Source: an uncultured bacterium
Lineage (GTDB): Bacteria > Bacteroidota > Bacteroidia > Bacteroidales > Bacteroidaceae
NCBI GenBank assembly: GCA_905216095.1
Contig: CAJMSQ010000012.1
Span: forward strand, 1 to 61,088
Length of the DNA stretch: 61,088 bases
Reading direction: 5' to 3'
The notes beneath the pieces were generated by a model. That model was not told where the DNA came from. It saw only the letters and a list, made by a program, of their open reading frames with translations, and did no database searches. Position 1 is the stretch's first letter, and every line of letters starts with the position of its first letter. Below are positions 27,179 to 39,662 of the stretch, piece after piece. The translations under genes were made by a program, and so were the position numbers.

Positions 27179-27301
27179 TGAATTGGAGGTCGTAGGAAAA
27201 ACCTTACACACGAATATGGTAATAGCAGCCCACGCCATAGCGTGAGAACCACTATGCCATCTTTGTGTGTAATTGCGAAATTTCCTACGTTTCCAATTCA
27301 C
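27179..27301. other. Long imperfect hairpin, candidate structured RNA
   Basis: The gene-free stretch 27093-27606 contains outer arms GAATTGGA/TCCAATTC, then CGTAGGAAA/TTTCCTACG, then TTACACAC/GTGTGTAA, then TGG/CCA, enclosing an apical CACGC/GCGTG hairpin. This totals about 25 stem pairs with small internal loops over 123 nt. It lies upstream of the MBOAT gene on its strand, so it could be a 5'-leader structure or an independent RNA. The remaining bases up to 27606 show no other feature. Confidence 0.6.
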
Positions 27302-27606
27302 AAGATAAGCATAACGCTTCTTAACGTTCTGATATGTCCCGGAAAAGGTTGCCCTGATCCGATTGCAAAAATATGAAAAAAAACGGAACGGGAACGTATG
27401 GATGGCAGAAAAATAAAGCAATAAACAATACGTGAGTTCGGGATAAGTACCGTCGCCGGCCGGGAATAGGCAAAAATCATGTCCGGACGACTGTTTTTCC
27501 CGCTCTTTTTTTGATACTTCGGGATTTTGTCGCAAATTTGTGAAGTCGGACGGCCGTCGGGCCTACGGCTACACTTATAAGGACCAAGTCAAGAAAAAAC
27601 TTCATT

Positions 27607-28020
27607 ATGGGAACCATGTCAGAACATCGCACGGAACGGACGGATAGCGAAATCCTGGCCTCGCGTACGGTCAAGGCCGGAAAACGCGTGTACTATATCG
27701 ACGTCAAGCGCGACCGCCGCGGTGAGCGCTACATTGCGCTCACGGAAAGCAAGCGGGTGCGTGACGGCGACGAGACGATGCGTCCGGTTTTTGAGAAGCA
27801 CAAGATTTTTCTCTATCGCGAGGATTTCGAAAAATTCATGACGGCCTTCGGCGAGATGTTGGCCTGTGCCCGCGACGGAATGGACGAAAACGCCGCATGT
27901 ACGCACGAGGAGCGTCAGCGGAGTGGGGGAGACGCTTCCGAAGCCGCCGGCAGCAACATGGAAAAGGACAGTCTGCTGGATTTGCCCGACCCCGACTTGC
28001 ACATAGATATCGAGTTCTGA
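27607..28020 (+). CDS. PUR-domain (DUF3276-like) nucleic-acid-binding protein
   Basis: The 137-residue protein has the single PUR-type repeat seen across Bacteroidota: ILASRTVKAGKRVYYIDVKRDRRGERYIALTESKRV (about 17-52), then RPVFEKHKIFLYREDFEKFMTAF. The Borrelia member of this family binds nucleic acid; this one probably binds single-stranded DNA or RNA in the cytosol. The C-terminal third is acidic and probably disordered. ATG at 27607 was used; MSEHRTE three codons later is also possible. Confidence 0.85.
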   Translation: MGTMSEHRTERTDSEILASRTVKAGKRVYYIDVKRDRRGERYIALTESKRVRDGDETMRPVFEKHKIFLYREDFEKFMTAFGEMLACARDGMDENAACTHEERQRSGGDASEAAGSNMEKDSLLDLPDPDLHIDIEF

Positions 28021-28228
28021 ATCTTCCGGCGCGGCATACTTCCGGATATACGGGACGCGGATGGAATGTGCGTGCATGTGCAAGGCATCTGCGCGGGAAT
28101 CGGTGTGGAAAACTCCCGCATCCTCTTGCCGGACATGCCGCTCGGGCGGACGGGGTGCGGTCTTTTGTCGCAGTATCGGCTGTCGGGCGGTAGCCGATGG
28201 TTGCTTTTTAACATTTTCCTTTTGCCGA

Positions 28229-28482
28229 TTTAACACTTCTTGCTTTCGGGCGAAAAATGTATTATCTTTGCAATACGGAAGTGAGGGGACGGTGCGAAAC
28301 CGTCCTTTTTTCGTACAAAAAGGTCCTTTGTTCGGAAAAACTGTCCCTATGACAGGATTTCTTAGAAGCCATGTAGCCGTTTCTACATGCCATGTAGTTG
28401 TTCCCAATCCTATATGTAGTGAAAGATAAGTGCGGAATCGTGCTTTTTCCCCGTGCGTAAAAGTTAAAAATGTTAATGTCGG
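28229..28482 (+). repeat. Long intergenic element, copy A
   Basis: The gene-free stretch 28021-28725 is dominated by this copy. In order: TTTAACAC; promoter-like TTG (28240-28242), 20 nt, TATCTTTG (28263-28270); hairpin GGACGGT/ACCGTCC with TTTTTT (28287-28311); AACTGTCCCTATGACAG; CATGTAG palindromes; and the end sequence GTTAAAAATGTTAATGTCGG. The same order recurs at 42776-43029 and 49223-49479, and in part at 35671-35947. It lies upstream of rplY in the same orientation. Bases 28021-28228 hold nothing recognisable. Confidence 0.85.
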
Positions 28483-28601
28483 GAGGCCCGCAGCCCGTTT
28501 CCGTATGCCCGTCCTGCACATACCGCCCGTCGTGTCGGGCGTTTCCGGCTCTGCATCCGGCCGCCTGCCCGTCTGGGATGGAGAAAAAATACGGCCAAAC
28601 G

Positions 28602-28632
28602 TTGCCCGTTCCGCGGGAAATGCCTATCTTTG
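28602..28632 (+). promoter_or_regulatory. rplY promoter
   Basis: TTG (28602-28604), 20 nt, TATCTTTG (28625-28632). The leader to the ATG at 28726 is about 87 nt. Confidence 0.75.
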
Positions 28633-28725
28633 TGGCCGATTTGTCCGACAGAGGCGCATGGATGCCTCCTGTGTGATGGCGAATTAAGCAAACCTATTAC
28701 TTAATTTAGAGTAACACAAACCAAA

Positions 28726-29325
28726 ATGAAACAAATTTCAATCAGCGGCAGCGTCCGCACCGAAATCGGTAAGAAGGCCACTCGCGCCCTGCGCAACAGC
28801 GGCAATGTTCCCTGCGTAATCTACGGCGAGAAGAAGACTGCCGACGGCCTTCCCGAGGCAGTACACTTCGTTGTGACCGAGAAAGAAATCAACAAACTCA
28901 TCTACACGCCCAATATCTACCTCATCAACGTCACCATCGACGGCGTGGAGCACAAGGCCATCCTCAAGGAAGTGCAATATCACCCCGTAAAGGATAATGT
29001 CCTGCACGTAGACTTCCTCGAAGTGCGTGCCGACAAACCCATCGTCATGGGTGTGCCCATCGCTCCCCAGGGTCTGGCCGAGGGTGTACGCGCCGGTGGC
29101 CGCCTCGTTACTATGGTGCGCAAGTTGAACGTGAAGGCGCTCTACGACGAGATACCCGAGAAACTCGACATCGACGTTACGAGCCTTCAGCTCGGCAAGA
29201 GCATCAAGGCAGGTGACCTCCACTTTGAAGGACTTGAGCTGGTAACTCCCAAAGAAGTCATTGTCTGCACCGTCAAGATGACACGTGCCGCCATGGGAGC
29301 CGCCGCTGCCGCCGCCAAGGCTTAA
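28726..29325 (+). CDS. rplY: 50S ribosomal protein L25 (general stress protein Ctc form)
   Basis: L25 binds 5S rRNA in the large ribosomal subunit. The 199-residue two-domain form has the N-terminal L25 domain (ISGSVRTEIGKKATRALRNSGNVPCVIYGEKK, then IDGVEHKAILKEVQYHPVKDNVLHVDFLEV). The C-terminal TL5/Ctc beta domain includes VPIAPQGLAEGVRAGGRLVTMVRKLNV. The alanine-rich tail is usual. It heads the rplY-pth-hslR cluster. Confidence 0.97.
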   Translation: MKQISISGSVRTEIGKKATRALRNSGNVPCVIYGEKKTADGLPEAVHFVVTEKEINKLIYTPNIYLINVTIDGVEHKAILKEVQYHPVKDNVLHVDFLEVRADKPIVMGVPIAPQGLAEGVRAGGRLVTMVRKLNVKALYDEIPEKLDIDVTSLQLGKSIKAGDLHFEGLELVTPKEVIVCTVKMTRAAMGAAAAAAKA

Positions 29326-29406
29326 GGCGTTTAACCGCGGAATGTACGGTGCGGAACACCTGAGGCGGTGTGCGTGACCGTTTTCGCCATCGAAACGAAT
29401 TTTATC

Positions 29407-29970
29407 ATGAACCATCTGATTGTCGGGTTGGGCAATATCGGCAGCGAATATGCACGTACCCGCCATAACATCGGATTCCGAGTATTGGACGCCCTTGCCA
29501 AGGCGTCCAATCTCGTATTCGAGGACAAACGGTACGGCTTCGTTACCACACTGAAGGTGAAGAACCAGACCCTTACGCTGCTGAAACCGTCCACCTACAT
29601 GAACCTCTCGGGCAACGCGGTGCGGTATTGGATGAACGAGAAGAAGATTCCCGTCGAAAACCTGCTGGTCGTCGTGGACGACCTGGCCTTGCCTTTCGGC
29701 AGTCTGCGCATGAAGCCGGGCGGAAGCGAGGCCGGGCACAACGGCCTCAGGCACATTACGTCCGTTCTCGGCACACAGCAGTACGCCCGCCTGCGCTTCG
29801 GCATCGGGAATGACTTTCCGCGCGGCGGACAGGTGGATTTCGTACTCGGTGAGTTCGGGGAAGAGGAACTGGCCCGCATGGATGAGCGGCTTGAGGTGGC
29901 AGGCGAGATGGTCAAGACCTTTGCCTTGTCCGGCATCCAGTTTACAATGAACCACTATAACAAGAAATAA
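29407..29970 (+). CDS. pth: Peptidyl-tRNA hydrolase
   Basis: Pth frees tRNA from peptidyl-tRNA that drops off ribosomes. The 187-residue protein has the signatures [21 protein letters not shown] (catalytic His in RHNIGF), [13 protein letters not shown], and [29 protein letters not shown]. The start [10 protein letters not shown] at 29407 gives the normal length. It lies between rplY and hslR; only one base separates its stop from the hslR start. Confidence 0.97.
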   Translation: MNHLIVGLGNIGSEYARTRHNIGFRVLDALAKASNLVFEDKRYGFVTTLKVKNQTLTLLKPSTYMNLSGNAVRYWMNEKKIPVENLLVVVDDLALPFGSLRMKPGGSEAGHNGLRHITSVLGTQQYARLRFGIGNDFPRGGQVDFVLGEFGEEELARMDERLEVAGEMVKTFALSGIQFTMNHYNKK

Positions 29971-29971
29971 A

Positions 29972-30394
29972 ATGAGCGCCGATACGGAAGCACGGTTGGA
30001 CAAGTGGCTTTGGGCCGCCCGCATCTACAAGACAAGGACGCTGGCCGCCGATGCGTGCAAGAACGGTCGCATCAGTATAAACGGAGCGCAGGCAAAACCG
30101 TCACGCTCCGTCAAGCCGGGAGACGAAATCGGGGTGAGGAAACCGCCCGTCACCTATGTCTTCCGCGTCTTACAGGCCATAGAGAAGCGCGTAGGTGCCA
30201 GGCTGCTGCCCGAAATACTGGAAAACATTACGCCGCCCGAGCAGTACGAACTCTTGGAAATGAGCCGCATCAGCGGATTCGTGGACCGGGCGCGCGGAAC
30301 CGGGCGGCCTACGAAAAAGGACCGGCGCGCACTCGACGATTTCAACGCGCCTGCGTTCCTGGATGACGGTTTCGATTTTGACGACGAAGACTGA
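29972..30394 (+). CDS. hslR: S4-domain RNA-binding protein, Hsp15-like
   Basis: The 140-residue protein begins with an S4 RNA-binding domain: EARLDKWLWAARIYKTRTLAADACKNGRISINGAQAKPSRSVKPGDEI. Hsp15 binds stalled 50S subunits carrying peptidyl-tRNA, which fits the adjacent pth gene. The C-terminal part is basic then acidic (GTGRPTKKDRRALDDFNAP, FDFDDED). The next gene begins 6 nt after its stop. Confidence 0.9.
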   Translation: MSADTEARLDKWLWAARIYKTRTLAADACKNGRISINGAQAKPSRSVKPGDEIGVRKPPVTYVFRVLQAIEKRVGARLLPEILENITPPEQYELLEMSRISGFVDRARGTGRPTKKDRRALDDFNAPAFLDDGFDFDDED

Positions 30395-30400
30395 AACGCG

Positions 30401-30898
30401 ATGAACAACGACGAAAATATGCGGCACACCGAAGTCGGGGAACATTTGCCGGCATCTCCGAAATGGTTGGAACGGCTTTGCAACGGATTGGCCTTTGTCG
30501 GGTTGGTCGCGGTCATGGGCTGGGGCGGATGGGCCATATTGTCGCCCGCCGCAGCCGAGGCCGGTAGCGTGCAGGATGCCCTTCCCGCCACGGCGGAAGA
30601 GCCTTCCGGAATATTCTCCGATGCGGAAACTTTGCCTGAACCCGCTCCCCTCGTTACCGAAACGGTGATGCCCGATACTTGTGTCTCGGATTCCGTTTCC
30701 GAAGATGGGCTTGAAGCCGGGCAGGACACCGTCGCGGCATCTCATCCCGATACCCTCGTCCACCCGCACCACGGGAAAAGCGTTCCCGAAACGGACAAAA
30801 AACAGCATACACCCGACGGGAATGTACCGGAACAGACGGAAGAAGAACCCGGAACCGGGACAACCGCCGGCGAGTCCGTTGGCCCGCAGGGCGAATAG
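30401..30898 (+). CDS. Uncharacterised single-span membrane protein with low-complexity tail
   Basis: I do not recognise a family. The 165 residues comprise a cytoplasmic N terminus (about 1-25), one transmembrane segment (LCNGLAFVGLVAVMGWGGWAIL, about 26-48) and a long Pro/Glu/Thr-rich, probably disordered extracytoplasmic tail with many acidic residues. Codon use is like its neighbours. Its position 6 nt after hslR indicates co-transcription, and a terminator follows at 30955. Confidence 0.6.
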   Translation: MNNDENMRHTEVGEHLPASPKWLERLCNGLAFVGLVAVMGWGGWAILSPAAAEAGSVQDALPATAEEPSGIFSDAETLPEPAPLVTETVMPDTCVSDSVSEDGLEAGQDTVAASHPDTLVHPHHGKSVPETDKKQHTPDGNVPEQTEEEPGTGTTAGESVGPQGE

Positions 30899-30954
30899 CG
30901 GATAGCAGACAATAACCAGGCATATAATATAAAGTATAGGATGCCATAAATAAG

Positions 30955-30982
30955 GAAGAACGCTTGTCGTTCTTCTTTTTTT
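30955..30982 (+). terminator. Terminator of the rplY-pth-hslR cluster
   Basis: GAAGAACG pairs with CGTTCTTC, followed by a run of seven T. Confidence 0.88.
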
Positions 30983-30993
30983 GATTAAATTTG
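30964..30993 (+). promoter_or_regulatory. Promoter of the GH2 gene, overlapping the preceding terminator
   Basis: TTG (30964-30966), 19 nt, TAAATTTG (30986-30993). The -33 element lies in the terminator loop. RNA should start near 31000, which favours the ATG at 31034 or 31067. Confidence 0.7.
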
Positions 30994-31006
30994 CAACGTC
31001 GCATAG

Positions 31007-35404
<4,398 letters not shown>

Positions 35405-35431
35405 ACATCCCGCGACATAACGCGATAAATC

Positions 35432-35471
35432 ATCCCGCGACAAGGTTTCCGCCTTTGTCGCGGGATTTTTC
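35432..35471 (+). terminator. Terminator after the GH2 gene
   Basis: ATCCCGCGACAAGG pairs with CCTTTGTCGCGGGAT (one bulge), followed by TTTTTCTG. A second CATCCCGCGACA lies just upstream at 35406. Confidence 0.88.
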
Positions 35472-35670
35472 TGCTCTCTTTGCGTAAAGGTATCCGTGCC
35501 GGCGTTCCGCGCTCCCGGCAGCGCTTTTCCCACGCCCTGCGTACACAGGCTTCCGCCTCTCCCGCTCTTATCCGTCCCCGTTGTGCGAGTGGCAGTCCTG
35601 CGGGTAAAAGTATGAAACCGGAGGCGTGGCATTGAGGGGGCAAAACATGGCATTTCCGCACTGCCTGCGA

Positions 35671-35947
35671 TTTTAACACAATTTGCTTTTGGCCGAAAAT
35701 TGTTGTATCTTTGTGGTACAGAAAATAGGGGAGGCGGTCGCGGACCGCCTTTTTTCGTGTAAATAAGCCCGTTACGGGGCAATTTACATGCACATGTAGA
35801 AAAAATTAGAAGCAGCCTGTGTAAAAATACATGCCTTCTATTTTGAAATGGAAGCCGCCCGCGCGCGAAAAGATGCCTTTCAGGAAGGCGTAACCCTATC
35901 TTGTTTACATTTATTTACGTAACCAAAGTTAAATATGTTAATGTCGG
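35671..35947 (+). repeat. Long intergenic element, copy B (diverged 3' half)
   Basis: Within the gene-free 35405-36187, this copy keeps TTTTAACAC, TTTG (35682-35685), 20 nt, TATCTTTG (35706-35713), hairpin AGGCGGTC/GACCGCCT with TTTTTT (35732-35755), an AGCCCGTTACGGGGC module and the end sequence GTTAAATATGTTAATGTCGG. The CATGTAG section is reduced to one GCACATGTAG. It lies between convergent genes, so it cannot be driving an adjacent coding gene. Other bases in the gap hold the two terminators only. Confidence 0.8.
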
Positions 35948-36057
35948 GTGCGGCTGTCTGCCGGTCCGTGTGGCATGGGGCGCGACATCGGAAATCCGGT
36001 CTGAGGGGCAGGGGGCGGTGTCTGCATGGAACGGGCGTTGCTCCGGCGCAAAGAAAA

Positions 36058-36089
36058 AAGGGAAGCGCCGGTGTTTCCGGGCTTCCCTT
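36058..36089 (-). terminator. Terminator of the 36188-39422 minus-strand genes
   Basis: On the minus strand AAGGGAAGC pairs with GCTTCCCTT and is followed by a T-run (TTTTTTC). Confidence 0.85.
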
Positions 36090-36187
36090 GCTGAGGGGGC
36101 GGAAGTTCAGGCTTGCGTCTCGCGCCATCCCTTCTTTTATGTCCTGATTGGCCTTCCGGCGGTGCTTGCCGATGTGTGGCCCTTTGC

Positions 36188-37710
36188 TTACGGCTTGTAG
36201 CTCACCTTTTCCGTTGCCTCGTCGTTATAGATGACGCGCTGCAGTTCCTCGGGCGTGATGCTGACGGGTGTACCTGTCAGCTCGGGTACGTTATAACTCT
36301 TCATGAGCAGAATGTTCTGCTCCGGGTCTTCCTGTGGCAGCAGGAAAGCCTTGTGTGCCTGCCCTTCGCGGTCGAAGTAGGCTATGTACACGCGCGTGTA
36401 CGAGCCGTCGTCGCGTCGCGAGCCACGACCAGCCAGCGCCCGTTGCTGCTCCACGAGTGATAGCTGTCCACATTGTCGCTGTTGGCCGCCGTCAGCGGGC
36501 GGATTTCGCCGGTCTGCAGGTCCTTGACGTAGAGGTCGGAGGATTTGTGCCAGATGTGGAACTGCCCGAAGTCGGCCAGGGTGAACAGGACATAGCGGCC
36601 GTCGGGACTGACGCGCGGCACTGATGCGCTCTTGCCCATGGCGGCGCAGTCCATCTCGACAACGGGCTGTCCGAAGGTGCGGGTCTGCTCGTCGAAGCTG
36701 ACGCTCATGAGGTTGTATCGTATGCTGTCGTAGATGGCGGTCACCATGTCCATGCGCTGTTTCGTGTCTTTGTTCTCAAACCATGGCACATGGGCCGAGC
36801 AGTAAAAGATTTTCTTGCCGTCGGGTGTCCAGCAGGGGAATGTTTCCAGCTCTTCCGTGGTTTTGAATATGTTGGTCAGCGTGTGGGCGTCCGCGTCGTA
36901 GAAGACGAGGTCCGAGCCGTAGTCGATGACCTCGATTTTCTGTTTGTCCTTCAGGTGGAAAGCCTGTCCCGTCTGGTTGGTGGAGAACACCACCCAGTTG
37001 CGTTGCGGATGCCATGTGGGATATACGGTCGAGGACAACACGGAGTCGCTCTTCATATTCATCTTTTTCGCTTTCCCGTCCTCCACGAAGACGGTTCCGC
37101 CATGCCCGCCGCGCACGTGGAAGAGCATCCGGCGGCTGTTGTAGTTCTGGAAATTGTGACAGTTCACGCAGTGATTGTCGATGGAGTCGTATGTACGGTT
37201 GTTCTCGTATATAGGCCGTTGTTCGAAGGTGGCCAGGTCGCGCTGGTAGAGCCCGAGTTGCCGGTAGAGTTCGTATCCGGGTTCGATGAGACGGTAGCAC
37301 AGGTAACGGTCAATCGGTTCTTCGGCCACTTTTATCTTGTAGGACGGATGTTTGAACCACTGTTTGCCGCGTCGGGCATAGAGCGTGACGTCCAGTTCCC
37401 GACCCTTGTTGTCGTCGAGCAGGCTTTTCCATTCCGTCGGGTCAAGGAAAAATTTCCCGTCCTTTCCGGCAGCGGCTGTGAGCTGCCCTGACGGGCCTTT
37501 GATGTCGGCCACGAAGTCTTCGCCTTCCGACGTGACACGCACGTTCAGCGGGGCGATGTTGGGCGGAATGACTATGTCGCGATAGTCGGGATACAGGCCT
37601 GCCTGTTCGTTCACAGGCGTGCTGTCGGCGGGGATGCTGACTTCGGTCGAGCAGGCGGTGAGCAAGAGTGCCGCGGCCGCCAGCGAGATGAGGGTGTGAC
37701 GTGTATTCAT
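36188..37710 (-). pseudogene. Beta-propeller (TolB-like) lipoprotein with haem motif, frameshifted
   Basis: The start at 37710 gives MNTRHTLISLAAAALLLTACS, a lipoprotein signal with lipobox LTAC. The middle holds a CxxCH haem-attachment motif (HCVNCHNFQNY). A six-bladed TolB/PD40-like propeller follows (TVYPTWHPQRNWVVFSTNQTG, FPCWTPDGKKIFYCS, VPRVSPDGRYVLFTLAD). The first frame reads SWSSNGRWLVV then turns to nonsense and stops at 36382. A second frame resumes SRRDDGSYTRVYIAYFD from about 36421 and ends normally at 36188. One missing base near 36421-36424 would restore the expected propeller sequence. It may be a real inactivation, a slippage site or a sequencing error. Gene order with the DUF6057-like gene suggests joint function. 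Confidence 0.85.
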
Positions 37711-37751
37711 GTTCTTTCCTGTCATATAGGGTGGTTTGCGAGGCATCCGCG

Positions 37752-39422
37752 TCAGTTCACGCCGCTGTTCGTGGCGGGGCGCACCTGGTTGGGTTCGTTG
37801 TTCTCGCAGTAATAATAGTAGAAGTAGGTGCCTAACCAGTCGTCACGCAGTTCCTTGCGCAAACGCCTGTTGTATTCCTGTTTGATTTCGGCCTTCTGCT
37901 TTTCGCTTTTTCCCTGCTTTGCGCTTTCGCCTTCCTTGATGATGGGCGTGGCCTCGGTGTAGAAGGCCGAAAGTTGCGGTTTCATGTTTTCCACCACGCC
38001 GGGAAAGCTTTGCGCCACCTCGGGATGGGAACCGGCAATCAGCACAATGGCCTGCTGGACTGCCGTGGGAAGTACCCCGTTGTTGCGTTGCGCAAGAATT
38101 TGGATAGGGATAATGCTACGTGTCAGGTCTTTGGTGTAGAGACTTGCGGCGATGGCCGTCTCCAGCGTCTTGTCCGAACCGCTCATCAGCCCGATATTGT
38201 AGCCCAGGAAGGTCGGATTCCTGTAATACTGCTCGAAACGCTCTTCTTGCGGGTAGAGAGACAGCACGTGGCTCAGCTCCGGGTCGGCTTCGACGAGCGA
38301 ACGATCGTATATCATGGGGCGGTATTTTTCGACAAAGGCTGTCTCGAAAGGCACGCTGCCGATAAGGGCAAGGTACTTCTCGGCCAGTTTCTCTTCGGAG
38401 TTGAGAATGGCGCACAAGGCCAGCCGTTTCAGATAGTAAAGGCTGGGATTGTTCATCACGATGTGCTCCAAGGCCGTATGATATGCCGTGTTGATGAGCC
38501 CGCAATAGAAACTGCAGTCACTGACAAAGAGACCGTATTCCTCACTCCCGTCTTTCTTGTCCAGACGAGGGTCGGGAAAATCGTAGGGAATATCGAAAAT
38601 GCCGTCCAGCAGGCGGTCGTTCTGTTCCAGCCCTATGGCATAATAGGCTGCCACGGTACGTGTGGGCCTGTGGGCGTCGAGTCCGCATTCGATGAGCGTG
38701 TCGTAGTCGCCCCGGAGCAGGGCGTTCTGCATCTTAGCCGTGAGCACGACATTCTCGTTCCATACCTTTACGGCACAGAATAGGGCTGCGCAGACGGCAA
38801 GCGGCACCAACGCGCCCCAAGGCCGGACGGCGGATGTGCCGGCCGCGGTCTGCCGCTTCTTCTGCCGTGAACCGATGATGGCCGAAAGGCCGGCCGTGAT
38901 GCCTGTCACTATCAAGGCCGCGACGGGAACGAGAAATATGAGCGACGGTTCGTTCTTGTAGTAAATGCTTGTCCCGCGCCAGATTATCCATCCTGCTATC
39001 GCACCGGGAACAATCGCGGACACGCCTCGCCATGCCCGAGGCATCCGCAATGCGCGGTCGGCAAGTACGGCCGTCAGGGTGAGCAGAAGGCTGAGGAAGA
39101 TGCTGCCCGCCCATACGCTTTTGTAGCTTAGCAGCAGGAAACGGGCACCCCAGAAGGCGTAGCCCCAGGAAAGGTCCGTCAGGAACTTCATCTGTGTGGC
39201 GTCGGTCGTGACAAAGTTGGCCTCGGCGGTGCGTACGAACACTTCTCCGTAGATGAAGAAGCAGAAAATCCACATGGCGAGGAATGTAACCATATAGGGG
39301 AAAAGGCGATGCAGCATCTTGTTCGCTTTTCCCGGCTGACGGGAATCTGCAACCTGCTTTCCGGTGTCGGTGGCTGCGGTTTTCTGTTCGTTTCTCCTGT
39401 TTCGTTGATTGGTATGCGACAT
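37752..39422 (-). CDS. DUF6057-like multi-span membrane protein with helical C-terminal domain
   Basis: The 556-residue protein has a basic, polar N-terminal tail (1-35). About six transmembrane segments lie between 38 and 230 (FPYMVTFLAMWIFCFFIYGEVF, AGSIFLSLLLTLTAVLA, GAIAGWIIWRG, LIFLVPVAALIVTGITAGL, ALVPLAVCAALFCAVKVW). A large extracytoplasmic helical-repeat-like region follows (LLRGDYDTLIECGL; YYLKRLALCAILNSEEKLAEKYLALIG). It resembles the DUF6057 family of Bacteroidales. It is upstream of the haem-motif lipoprotein with a 41-nt gap, so the two are probably co-expressed. Function unknown. Confidence 0.75.
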   Translation of the reverse strand: MSHTNQRNRRNEQKTAATDTGKQVADSRQPGKANKMLHRLFPYMVTFLAMWIFCFFIYGEVFVRTAEANFVTTDATQMKFLTDLSWGYAFWGARFLLLSYKSVWAGSIFLSLLLTLTAVLADRALRMPRAWRGVSAIVPGAIAGWIIWRGTSIYYKNEPSLIFLVPVAALIVTGITAGLSAIIGSRQKKRQTAAGTSAVRPWGALVPLAVCAALFCAVKVWNENVVLTAKMQNALLRGDYDTLIECGLDAHRPTRTVAAYYAIGLEQNDRLLDGIFDIPYDFPDPRLDKKDGSEEYGLFVSDCSFYCGLINTAYHTALEHIVMNNPSLYYLKRLALCAILNSEEKLAEKYLALIGSVPFETAFVEKYRPMIYDRSLVEADPELSHVLSLYPQEERFEQYYRNPTFLGYNIGLMSGSDKTLETAIAASLYTKDLTRSIIPIQILAQRNNGVLPTAVQQAIVLIAGSHPEVAQSFPGVVENMKPQLSAFYTEATPIIKEGESAKQGKSEKQKAEIKQEYNRRLRKELRDDWLGTYFYYYYCENNEPNQVRPATNSGVN

Positions 39423-39609
39423 TTCGTTCGTTGATTGATAGGGTAGGTTTCAAATAGGTTTCTGATGGTTCTCTCTGCCTGCGGCCTGTCCGTGCGTGGG
39501 CGGCCGTAAGTATTCCTTTTCGGACGGGGACGGAACTTTGAAAGCCGTGTGTGCGCCGCCGGAAGCCGTCCGGGAGTTCGTGTCCCTATGACCGTCCGCC
39601 GTAAAAAAC

Positions 39610-39642
39610 GGAAGCTGTCCCGCAGATGCAGGGACAACTTCC
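39610..39642 (-). terminator. Terminator after the CotH gene
   Basis: GGAAG-TGTCCC pairs with GGGACA-CTTCC (one mismatch); on the minus strand it is followed by GTTTTTTAC. The gap 39423-39662 holds nothing else. Confidence 0.82.
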
Positions 39643-39662
39643 GGAATCTCAGTGGCCGGTTG

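Noticed and set aside
27179..27301. Retron msr/msd RNA
   Set aside because: The long hairpin is suggestive, but no reverse transcriptase gene lies anywhere near it in the window.
28229..28482. Element copy A as the rplY promoter
   Set aside because: A T-run hairpin follows its box within 17 nt and a better-placed TTG-N20-TATCTTTG promoter exists at 28602-28632.
28738..30024. 428-codon minus-strand frame across rplY and pth
   Set aside because: It spans two well-recognised genes on the other strand and has no domain of its own.
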